DNA of 8,541 bases from a bacterium (GTDB taxonomy: Bacteria; Patescibacteriota; Minisyncoccia; Phycocordibacterales; 2-02-FULL-43-11): the NCBI GenBank assembly GCA_021814895.1, contig JAKAHN010000022.1:1-8541 (forward strand). Reading direction: 5' to 3'. This document shows, in pieces, positions 1 through 5,073 of the stretch; the first letter of the stretch is position 1; each line of letters opens with the position of its first letter. The notes beneath the pieces were generated by a model. It was given only the letters and a program-made list of their open reading frames with translations, was not told the origin of the DNA and did not search any database. Made by a program: the position numbers and the translations under genes.

Positions 1-1083
1 GGTCAAGCTCCGACCGGATATTTGAATGACAAGTTAAACAAGAAAATTATTCCCGACCCTGAAAGATTTCGCCTCGTCAGAAAAATGTTCGAAGTCTACG
101 CTACTGGAAATTATTCTCTGAAAGATACAAGGAATTTGCTCTGCCAAAAAGGCTTGGTGTCTAAAAATGGTAAAGTTCTCACTATTTCAAACACACAAAT
201 GATATTGAAAAATCCTTTTTATTACGGAATGTTTAAATTTAACGGAGAACTTTACCAAGGAAAGCACGAGCCAGCGATTTCAAAGAAACTTTTTGATAGG
301 TGTCAGGAGATACTGGTGAGGAACGCCCATCCGACAAAGCGAGGAATTATCAAACACACTTTTCGCGGAATATTTTTGTGTGGAGAATGTGGTTGTGGTA
401 TTACCAGTGAAATACAGAAAGGTCATACTTACTATCGTTGCACCAAAAAGAAAGGCGTCTGTTCACAAAAATATATCCGCGAAGAATTCCTCGCCGAACA
501 AATAAATGACACTATCAAAAAAGTTTCTTTGCCGACAGAGTGGAAAGAGTTCATGCTCGCGGAACTAGACAAGGAACAAGCGAGCAGTTTCCACTCTGAC
601 GAGCTTTTCGTTCAAAATCTGAAAAATCAAATCAAAAGTGTTGAGGAGACGCTAGACAGGCTTCTTGACGCTCATTTAGACAGCACAATCACGAGCGAGG
701 AGTATATCGGCAAGAAGCAAAAGCTCCTCAACCAAAAGATTGATTTTTCAGAGAAATTGAAAGATTTTGAACAAAAAGGCAATCGCTGGCTCGAACTTTC
801 TCGTCAATTCATTTTAGACAGTAACCAAGCCTTAAATATTGCTTCCGAAGAAAATCTCGAAGCCAAAAGAGATTTTCTCAAAAAGATTGGCTCGAACCCC
901 CGCCTCGCGTCCCGCTCGCTCCTTTTGGATTTCAAAAACCCTTGGCGAATTCTGGCGGAAACTCCCGTCGCGTCGCTTTGCGACGCTCCGAATTTTGGCG
1001 AAAATGCCTTTTCCGAAAACTGGCTGCGGGACTTGGACTCGAACCAAGATAACCAGGTCCAAAACCTGATGTCCTACCATTAG
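1..1083 (+). CDS. Large serine recombinase, C-terminal part (5' end outside window)
   Basis: This is a site-specific DNA recombinase of the large serine family, which integrates or excises mobile elements. The frame is open from base 1 and the residues before the first in-frame TTG (base 22) already match the family (GQAPTGYLNDKLNKK), so the true start and the catalytic serine domain lie upstream. In order, by window residue number: the 'recombinase' DNA-binding domain (about 1-115), a zinc ribbon with CGEC at 127-130 and further cysteines in YRC and GVC, then a charged coiled-coil-prone segment (about 200-270). The family's usual KIGSN and PW motifs follow near 295-315. The last 50 or so residues are atypical: GC-rich, low-complexity DNA, and then antisense of a tRNA (LRDLDSNQD). 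The TAG stop lies inside the tRNA gene. The gene points at the tRNA 3' end, as integrases of tRNA-inserted elements often do. The family call is firm; the element's extent is not visible. Confidence 0.9.
   Translation, partial: GQAPTGYLNDKLNKKIIPDPERFRLVRKMFEVYATGNYSLKDTRNLLCQKGLVSKNGKVLTISNTQMILKNPFYYGMFKFNGELYQGKHEPAISKKLFDRCQEILVRNAHPTKRGIIKHTFRGIFLCGECGCGITSEIQKGHTYYRCTKKKGVCSQKYIREEFLAEQINDTIKKVSLPTEWKEFMLAELDKEQASSFHSDELFVQNLKNQIKSVEETLDRLLDAHLDSTITSEEYIGKKQKLLNQKIDFSEKLKDFEQKGNRWLELSRQFILDSNQALNIASEENLEAKRDFLKKIGSNPRLASRSLLLDFKNPWRILAETPVASLCDAPNFGENAFSENWLRDLDSNQDNQVQNLMSYH
946..1004. repeat. GC-rich direct repeat flanking a short hairpin
   Basis: Two 16-base copies, CGAATTCTGGCGGAAA (946-961) and CGAATTTTGGCGAAAA (989-1004), match at 14 of 16 positions. 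Between them lies a perfect 7-bp hairpin, GCGTCGC-TTT-GCGACGC (970-986). The segment is much richer in G+C than the recombinase coding sequence before it, and it ends 17 bases from the tRNA. It could be a recombinase-binding or attachment region, or a dispersed repeat fused to the gene end. The sequence alone does not decide. Confidence 0.5.
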
Positions 1084-1094
1084 ACGATCCCGCA
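1021..1094 (-). tRNA. tRNA-Gln (anticodon UUG), CCA encoded
   Basis: Read on the minus strand, this 74-base segment folds as a full cloverleaf. The 7-bp acceptor stem is TGCGGGA/TCCCGCA, starting with U1-A72 as is typical for bacterial tRNA-Gln. The D arm follows (GTC...GAC with TAATGGTAG in the loop). The anticodon stem TCAGG/CCTGG encloses TTTTGGA, giving anticodon TTG. The T arm is CTTGG-TTCGAGT-CCAAG. The discriminator is G73, followed by an encoded CCA. It overlaps the 3' end of the recombinase gene on the other strand by 63 bases. The 3' half of the tRNA, towards 1021, faces the recombinase, so any integrated element would lie to the left. Confidence 0.95.
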
Positions 1095-1196
1095 ATATTA
1101 AATTGGCTATCAACTAATAGCTAATAACATACAACAAAATCGGCCGATAAACAACCGAAATAAGTAACCGGCCCATCCGCTTCGCAAATCTATTAT

Positions 1197-1214
1197 CTTA
1201 TTCGCGCGAATAAG
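1197..1214. promoter_or_regulatory. Perfect 18-base palindrome, possible operator
   Basis: CTTATTCGCGCGAATAAG is an exact palindrome in the otherwise AT-rich spacer between the tRNA-Gln and the downstream end of the membrane-protein operon. There is no loop and no following T-run on either strand, so it does not look like an intrinsic terminator. It resembles a dimeric repressor site and lies about 100 bases upstream of the tRNA. The rest of 1095-1284 shows no gene, and no convincing -35/-10 pair for the tRNA was found. Confidence 0.35.
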
Positions 1215-1284
1215 CAAATATAACCCATTTTATAAAAGATACGAAGAAATTAATGGTGCGCGACGATTTTTCAATAATTCTTAT

Positions 1285-2028
1285 TTAAAAATTTTTAAAG
1301 TTTAAACGTTTTCTATAAATTATAAAGGCTGAAATAGAAATTGCACCGGCAACGTTGGTAATAGCAGCAATAGTAAGAATTATCAATAAACCTATACCGC
1401 CATTGCAAGCATTTACAAAACATCCAATTATTGATACATCACAAAATACGCCAATAATAACAAAAGGGATTGAAATGAAAAGCCAGATCTTAGATTTTGT
1501 ATCTAAATTAGCTTTTTTTTCTTGAATACTATTCTCATTTAATTTATTATTAACATAGTTATTATTAACAGAAAGATGTGTTAATAGTCTATATTTAAAT
1601 AAATAAGACAGAGTAATAAAACCAAACAAAAAAGAAAGCGGGAGTAGCAACGTCCCAAACACACTTAACAGTTCGAAAAATAAAACTACAGGTATTGGTA
1701 AATTTTTATAGTAAAAACCAAGAAATAAAAAAACTGCTCCGACAACAAAACACCATAATGTTAACTGCTGATAAACTTTTCTGCGACCATTTAAGCGCGT
1801 ACTCTCCACAACAACATCAGACACTGGTAAACTCTTTAAAAAAACATTAATTACACTAAAAAGCATCCCGACAACAATAATCAGAATTGTTTCGCTAAAC
1901 AACAATCCTCCAAATGATTCCCCGGCAATAAAAATAAAAGCTTCTTTAATTTGACCCGACAAAAAAATTACAACCAAAAAGGCAACGAACCAAACAATTA
2001 ATATTGAAACCTTAATCGATATTTTCAT
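1285..2028 (-). CDS. Hypothetical six-segment membrane protein
   Basis: I do not recognise this 247-residue protein. It is strongly hydrophobic, with likely membrane segments at about 6-24, 45-65, 90-107, 114-145 (long, possibly two helices), 181-200 and 212-238. A polar Asn/Lys-rich loop (about 150-180) splits it into N- and C-terminal membrane halves. No catalytic motif is visible. Three cysteines (196, 203, 208) cluster near the start of the last segment. The ATG at 2026-2028 begins one base after the TAA of the DUF5684-like gene upstream, so the two are almost certainly co-transcribed and translationally coupled; only a weak GCGGG precedes the start. The gene is more AT-rich than dnaX. 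A role in transport or envelope function is conceivable, but nothing in the sequence proves it. Confidence 0.8.
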   Translation of the reverse strand: MKISIKVSILIVWFVAFLVVIFLSGQIKEAFIFIAGESFGGLLFSETILIIVVGMLFSVINVFLKSLPVSDVVVESTRLNGRRKVYQQLTLWCFVVGAVFLFLGFYYKNLPIPVVLFFELLSVFGTLLLPLSFLFGFITLSYLFKYRLLTHLSVNNNYVNNKLNENSIQEKKANLDTKSKIWLFISIPFVIIGVFCDVSIIGCFVNACNGGIGLLIILTIAAITNVAGAISISAFIIYRKRLNFKNF

Positions 2029-2029
2029 A

Positions 2030-2515
2030 TTAATATACCCGCGGAGCCGTAGAATTCAACGGCTGATACTGCGCGCTTCCGAAGCCGAGAATCGGATAAA
2101 ATATCGGGCTCAATAAAAGCAAGCCTATTGTAAAGCCGATGTCCTTGCCAAACGACAACGAAAGTCGGTGAACGACAATTATTCCCATAATTACATTTAC
2201 AAAAGGAATGAACATCAAAATCACCCACCACGCCGGTTTGCCGACAATATCAAGAAGTACGACAAAATTATAAATCGGAACAATTGACGTCCAGCCTGGT
2301 TTGCCGGCTTTAGTATAGATTTTCCAGTTTGAAACAATCATTAAAACAGCAAACGCAATGCCGACAAGAATAAATCCTCCAAAAACACCGGCAAAAAGAC
2401 CGGTAAAGCCGGCGCAATCAACCGGCTGACCATTTATCGTGCAGGTTGAAACAACTGCCGCGGTTAAATGGGGAGAGACAATAGACGAGAGAAGTGTGGA
2501 CAAAAAATTAGTCAT
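2030..2515 (-). CDS. DUF5684-like small integral membrane protein
   Basis: A 161-residue protein of unknown function. The pattern W.IY.KAGKPGW (64-75), IVPIYNF (78-84), GKPAWW (92-97), then FIPFVNVIMGIIV and SFGK, matches the DUF5684 family of small membrane proteins, as I remember that family. Membrane segments are likely at about 38-63, 95-117 and 127-146, with a half-hydrophobic stretch at 78-91. The N-terminal section before the first helix carries two cysteines (25 and 34, in CTINGQPVDC) that could form a disulfide if exported. It is the first gene of a two-gene unit with the 247-residue membrane protein, whose start is one base past its stop. A TATAAT lies 29 bases upstream of the ATG, just after the dnaX stop. 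Family membership is likely; the biochemical role is unknown. Confidence 0.85.
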   Translation of the reverse strand: MTNFLSTLLSSIVSPHLTAAVVSTCTINGQPVDCAGFTGLFAGVFGGFILVGIAFAVLMIVSNWKIYTKAGKPGWTSIVPIYNFVVLLDIVGKPAWWVILMFIPFVNVIMGIIVVHRLSLSFGKDIGFTIGLLLLSPIFYPILGFGSAQYQPLNSTAPRVY

Positions 2516-2536
2516 TATTTTAAAATTAGCTTATAA

Positions 2537-2565
2537 ACAAAATAATTATATCATAATTATTTTGT
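2537..2565. repeat. AT-rich 13-bp perfect inverted repeat at the dnaX 3' end
   Basis: ACAAAATAATTAT and its exact complement are separated by three bases (ATC). The dnaX TAA stop lies within one arm and the -10 box of the next gene within the other arm and spacer. On the minus strand the second arm is T-rich (ATTATTTTG), so it could act as a weak terminator. Alternatively it is a chance product of AT richness. Confidence 0.4.
2545..2550 (-). promoter_or_regulatory. -10 box TATAAT for the membrane-protein pair
   Basis: On the minus strand a perfect TATAAT sits just past the dnaX stop and would start an RNA near 2537, giving a leader of about 22 bases for the gene starting at 2515. No good -35 hexamer is found at 16-18 bases (AGTTAT or similar), so it may be weak. 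It lies within the AT-rich inverted repeat 2537-2565. Confidence 0.45.
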
Positions 2566-3588
2566 AGATAACTCCACCACCGCAATCTCAAGCGGGATTT
2601 GTGGCAAATGAGCCCGGCCGGATTCTTCGTAAGCAGAAAGCAGACGAGACAAAACGCGCGGACCGATTCGGCCTGATTTTGAAGCGGAAATCTTTTTCAA
2701 AAAAGCAAAATCAGTTTCGGAAAATTCATTTTCAAAATCTTTTGCCAAACTCGGCGCGTAGCGAAGAAGCATCGCTCCTCGAACTTTATGAACGAGCAGT
2801 TTTACAAACGCTTTCATATCGGCGTCGGCCGAATACGCCTCGCCTATCGCCGACAACCCTTTTTCCGTATCACCATCTTCAATTGCTTTAATTACCCTAT
2901 TCACAATTTCCGGATTCGGCGCGCCGGTAACCGCTAAAACCTCGTCGGTGGAAATTTTCTTGTCTGGTGAAGAGCTGATTATTTTCTGCAAGATTCCCTC
3001 CATATCGCGAAACGAACCGTCGCCAAGCAAAGCAATCAAGTCGGCCGATGAGGTCTCGAGCGAATAGCCCTCTTTTTTGGCAATGGCAATCGCCGCCTCC
3101 CGCAAAATTTTTTCGGTCGGCCGACGAAATTTAAAATGCTGACAACGGGAAATTACCGTCTCCAACAGTTTTTCCGGGTCGGTAGTGGCTAAAATAAATA
3201 TCACGTGTTCGGGCGGTTCTTCCAAAGTTTTGAGCAAAGCGTTGAAAGCGCTTTTACTCATCATATGGACTTCGTCAATTATGTAAACTTTGTATTTTGA
3301 ATGATAAGGCAAAGTGTAAACCGCCTCTTGAAGAGCGCGAACATCATCAACTCCGGTATTGGAAGCGGCGTCCATTTCGTAAATGTCGTCTTCGCTGGTA
3401 CCGAGCGCCCGAGCAAAAATTCTTGCCATACTGGTCTTGCCGGTACCGCGACTGCCGGAAAAAAGATAGGCGTGAGAAATCCGCCCTGATTTTATTGAGG
3501 CCGACAAAACACTCGTGATATGCTCTTGGCCGAGCATCTCTTCAAATTTTTGCGGGCGATATTTTCTATATAAAGCCAGTTCGGACAT
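2557..3588 (-). CDS. dnaX: DNA polymerase III clamp-loader subunit gamma/tau, short form
   Basis: The ATPase subunit of the clamp loader, which opens the sliding clamp onto primed DNA during replication. The 343-residue chain starts MSELALYRKYRPQKFEEMLGQ, the usual DnaX N-terminus. It has Walker A GSRGTGKT (45-52), Walker B IIDEVH (103-108), sensor 1 ILATTD (132-137), the arginine finger in SRC (R148) and sensor 2 in GSFRD (R194). The clamp-loader collar domain III fills about 210-343. It ends there: no tau-type domains IV and V for helicase and polymerase contact. The four-cysteine zinc module that normally sits between ARAL and the ID/MDAASN motif is absent; only eight residues separate them, and C149 is the only cysteine. 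An open frame continues upstream to 3891, but that extension is not DnaX-like and crosses a terminator, so I start at 3588. That start sits six bases after an extended -10 box, suggesting leaderless translation. Confidence 0.95.
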   Translation of the reverse strand: MSELALYRKYRPQKFEEMLGQEHITSVLSASIKSGRISHAYLFSGSRGTGKTSMARIFARALGTSEDDIYEMDAASNTGVDDVRALQEAVYTLPYHSKYKVYIIDEVHMMSKSAFNALLKTLEEPPEHVIFILATTDPEKLLETVISRCQHFKFRRPTEKILREAAIAIAKKEGYSLETSSADLIALLGDGSFRDMEGILQKIISSSPDKKISTDEVLAVTGAPNPEIVNRVIKAIEDGDTEKGLSAIGEAYSADADMKAFVKLLVHKVRGAMLLRYAPSLAKDFENEFSETDFAFLKKISASKSGRIGPRVLSRLLSAYEESGRAHLPQIPLEIAVVELSTK

Positions 3589-3594
3589 ATAATT

Positions 3595-3603
3595 ATTATA
3601 ACA
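3595..3603 (-). promoter_or_regulatory. Extended -10 promoter of dnaX, probably leaderless
   Basis: The minus strand reads TGTTATAAT, a perfect extended -10 (TGnTATAAT), followed by AATTAT and then the dnaX ATG. Transcription would begin at or next to the A of the start codon (about 3588), leaving no room for a ribosome-binding site, and none is seen. The presumed -35 position is just the T-run of the preceding terminator, consistent with an extended -10 promoter that needs no -35. Confidence 0.65.
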
Positions 3604-3617
3604 GTAGGTAAACAGAT

Positions 3618-3643
3618 AAAAAAGTGCCGACCGTAGTCGGCGC
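3618..3643 (-). terminator. Intrinsic terminator of the 125-residue gene
   Basis: On the minus strand, GCGCCGAC-TACG-GTCGGCAC forms an 8-bp stem (one G-T pair) with a four-base loop, followed directly by TTTTTT. It starts immediately after the TAA stop (3644-3646) of the small upstream gene and ends 15 bases before the dnaX extended -10. It therefore separates the two transcription units. Confidence 0.9.
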
Positions 3644-4021
3644 TTAGGAGTGGCGAAGGTGAAGAAGGCGGAAGAGTTGTTGGAAAAAATGCGCCACGAT
3701 TTCTCCCACTCTATTCCGAAACAGCAACAGGCTAGGCCTCGTGTCGCACCGCCAAGTGTATGCGTTCTCATAAAACTTGCATACATGCTCAGCGGCAGCT
3801 GCTTTCCCTTTTTGATGAAGCTTCCTTCCAAACTCGGCGAGGAATTGCGCCCCCTTGCCACTCCGCAAAATATGTACGGCAAGAGTGGCATAATCGTCGT
3901 CGGTCATATGAAAAAACGACGAGTGGAGGCAAAACACCTCAAAATTCCTAATTTGGCCGGTGTAGCCACTGAAGGCCTTTTCCAGGGACAGACTGGCCCA
4001 TGATGTATAGTGACGTTCCAT
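3644..4021 (-). CDS. Hypothetical 125-residue basic soluble protein
   Basis: I do not recognise this protein. It begins MERHYTSWASLSLEKAFSGY and has no signal peptide or membrane segment. It is rich in Phe, His, Arg and Lys, with probable helices around residues 42-80 (DDDYATLAVHILRSGKG and following) and 95-120. Its four cysteines show no metal-binding spacing. The case for a real gene is the setting: an extended -10 (TGATATAGT), a good Shine-Dalgarno (AGAAGGGG, 7 bases before the ATG) and an intrinsic terminator starting right at the stop. The opposite strand is also open over most of this stretch (3650-4003), but that frame lacks a well-spaced ribosome site and would run into the promoter. 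An alternative is a structured small RNA with an incidental open frame. Confidence 0.65.
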   Translation of the reverse strand: MERHYTSWASLSLEKAFSGYTGQIRNFEVFCLHSSFFHMTDDDYATLAVHILRSGKGAQFLAEFGRKLHQKGKAAAAEHVCKFYENAYTWRCDTRPSLLLFRNRVGEIVAHFFQQLFRLLHLRHS

Positions 4022-4028
4022 AGATTTT

Positions 4029-4059
4029 CCCCTTCTACTTTTCTTATTTTACTATATCA
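4029..4059 (-). promoter_or_regulatory. Extended -10 promoter and Shine-Dalgarno of the 125-residue gene
   Basis: The minus strand carries TGATATAGT at 4059-4051, matching the extended -10 pattern TGnTATAaT, with the RNA expected to start near 4044. AGAAGGGG (4036-4029) follows, 7 bases before the ATG, the clearest ribosome-binding site in the window. The -35 position falls inside the long hairpin 4072-4123 and is not consensus. Confidence 0.6.
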
Positions 4060-4071
4060 CAAACAGGAAAA

Positions 4072-4123
4072 AGCGACACTTCTCATAAATTTTGCTACCG
4101 CAAAATTTATGAGAAGTGTCGCT
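4072..4123. repeat. 24-bp perfect hairpin (also a possible minus-strand terminator)
   Basis: An arm beginning AGCGACACTTCTCAT and ending ATTTTGC is repeated as its exact 24-base complement after the four-base loop TACC. Read on the minus strand it is followed by TTTTTCC, so it could end the leftward transcript of the surface-protein operon. The stem is far longer than a typical intrinsic terminator, which suggests a REP-like or mobile-element hairpin. Its arms share an AGCG-ACA-TTC start with the hairpin at 4295-4344. Confidence 0.85.
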
Positions 4124-4174
4124 AAAAAATTCCAAAACTGATTTTTTAGAAAACCAAAATAAAATTGGCTTCGT

Positions 4175-4236
4175 CCTATTATCCCCGCCCAAGAGGTTCC
4201 CTCGTCCGCCATCTGGCGGATCGACGGGGTATTAGG
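4175..4236. repeat. Composite stem-loop with inner TCCGCCA/TGGCGGA hairpin
   Basis: The inner stem TCCGCCA-TC-TGGCGGA (4205-4220) is perfect and extends by TCG/CGA past one bulged base. Outside it, CCTATTATCCCCG (4175-4187) can pair imperfectly with CGGGGTATTAGG (4225-4236). This lies between the two long perfect hairpins and looks like part of the same structured region. Confidence 0.6.
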
Positions 4237-4267
4237 CGAGGCGCCGGGAAAACTTTGTTGAAAAGGA

Positions 4268-4283
4268 GCGTCCCGCCGGACGC
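4268..4283. repeat. Short GC-rich hairpin
   Basis: GCGTCC-CGCC-GGACGC is a perfect 6-bp stem with a four-base loop. It is the third of four hairpins packed into 4072-4344. No T-run follows on either strand. Confidence 0.5.
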
Positions 4284-4294
4284 CACTATTCATT

Positions 4295-4344
4295 AAGCGG
4301 ACATTCATCCCCGTCGGATCTGCCACGGGGATGAATGTCCGCTT
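4295..4344. repeat. 20-bp perfect hairpin after the surface-protein operon
   Basis: AAGCGGACATTCATCCCCGT (4295-4314) is repeated as its exact complement at 4325-4344 around a ten-base loop. On the minus strand it begins 12 bases after the stop of the 228-residue secreted protein. It may stabilise that mRNA's 3' end or, with the 24-bp hairpin to its left, bound a small repeat element. It lacks the T-run of an intrinsic terminator. Confidence 0.85.
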
Positions 4345-4356
4345 CCAATTAAAAAT

Positions 4357-5043
4357 CTAGCGTTCGTAAGCGATACCGGACGGAAGAATTTCTTTTATAT
4401 ACTGACCTTCTGAAGATAAGCCGGGGTGAATACTGTTTACGCTCGGAGAAAAAGCTACGGGCGTAGAAACATAATTATTGTAAGGTGACGTCGCTGAAAT
4501 ATAAACACCGGAACTGGCAACCGAAGCTAAAGCAACATTGCCTAAATTAGAATATCTTGTCGGCGTATTGCCGGAAACCTTTCTAGGATTTGAAACTAAA
4601 ATCACAGAACCCGATCGGTTTTCATTGTAAGGCGAACCATTTATGTAAGTATTGCCAATATCTTTACTACCCGGATAGGTGCTGATGGTTTGATAACTGC
4701 CGGTTGAGTTGGCGCCCGGATAACTCGTGCCCGCATAAACCGCGCCCGGATAAGTGTGGGCAAGATAAGCGTCCGAAGAATAGTAAACCGGATTGCCGGC
4801 GTAAAAACCGTTGTAATACTGTCCGGCTGACGGACCGACTTCATTGGCTGGCACCGCCGAAGCGCCGTGCAAGGCGGAACTGGCATCCATACCGTAATAA
4901 CTTAGCGGTCTGATATCAGGACCAGATGGATAAGCGAAAACAGAATCGCTCGGAATTAAAATAAGCAACATTGAGAAAACCGCGATTGTTCCCGTAACTT
5001 TCAAAATGTTTTCATTATTCTTTTTTCCCGTGATTGATTTCAT
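4357..5043 (-). CDS. Exported Tyr/Ser/Gly-rich protein, paralogue of the sortase-fusion protein
   Basis: A 228-residue protein of unknown function, predicted to be exported. The lysine-rich n-region (MKSITGKKNNENILK) and hydrophobic core (about 17-31) lead to a likely signal-peptidase site after SVFA (residue 37). The mature part is rich in Tyr, Ser, Gly, Asn and Pro, with loose YPG, YAG and YNG units. The block SYYG (48-51), VPAN (64-67), GQYYNGFY (74-81) matches the start of the mature region of the upstream 751-residue protein, SYYG to VPAN being 16 residues apart in both, so the two share ancestry. It has no sortase domain and no clear LPxTG; it ends ILPSGIAYER. It lies 30 bases downstream of that gene on the same strand and is probably co-transcribed. 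It could be a minor structural partner or a shortened copy. The export call is good; the function is unknown. Confidence 0.8.
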   Translation of the reverse strand: MKSITGKKNNENILKVTGTIAVFSMLLILIPSDSVFAYPSGPDIRPLSYYGMDASSALHGASAVPANEVGPSAGQYYNGFYAGNPVYYSSDAYLAHTYPGAVYAGTSYPGANSTGSYQTISTYPGSKDIGNTYINGSPYNENRSGSVILVSNPRKVSGNTPTRYSNLGNVALASVASSGVYISATSPYNNYVSTPVAFSPSVNSIHPGLSSEGQYIKEILPSGIAYER

Positions 5044-5073
5044 AGATTTTTTTTAATCTTCATGAACCGTCAT

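Noticed and set aside
22..24. TTG as a genuine start of the recombinase
   Set aside because: The seven codons before it already match the recombinase-domain motif (GQAPTGY), so the gene simply begins outside the window.
832..1113. Minus-strand frame across the tRNA and recombinase tail
   Set aside because: It reads through the tRNA-Gln in sense and is a shadow of the recombinase gene.
3589..3891. Upstream extension of the dnaX reading frame by about 100 residues
   Set aside because: The extension is not DnaX-like, crosses an intrinsic terminator and the dnaX promoter, and is antisense-free only by chance. The family N-terminus begins at MSELALYRKYRP (3588).
3650..4003. Plus-strand open frame of 117 codons opposite the orphan gene
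   Set aside because: The GTG start has its AGGAG abutting the codon with no spacing, no promoter is seen, and the minus strand has matching promoter, ribosome site and terminator.
4057..4326. Minus-strand open frame of 89 codons
   Set aside because: It runs through all four hairpins, including both long perfect ones, has no ribosome site, and its end overlaps the promoter of the next gene. It may be translated repeat sequence, not a gene.
4357..4400. C-terminal ILPSGIAYER of the smaller secreted protein as an LPxTG signal
   Set aside because: It lacks the Thr-Gly order and any following membrane helix or basic tail.
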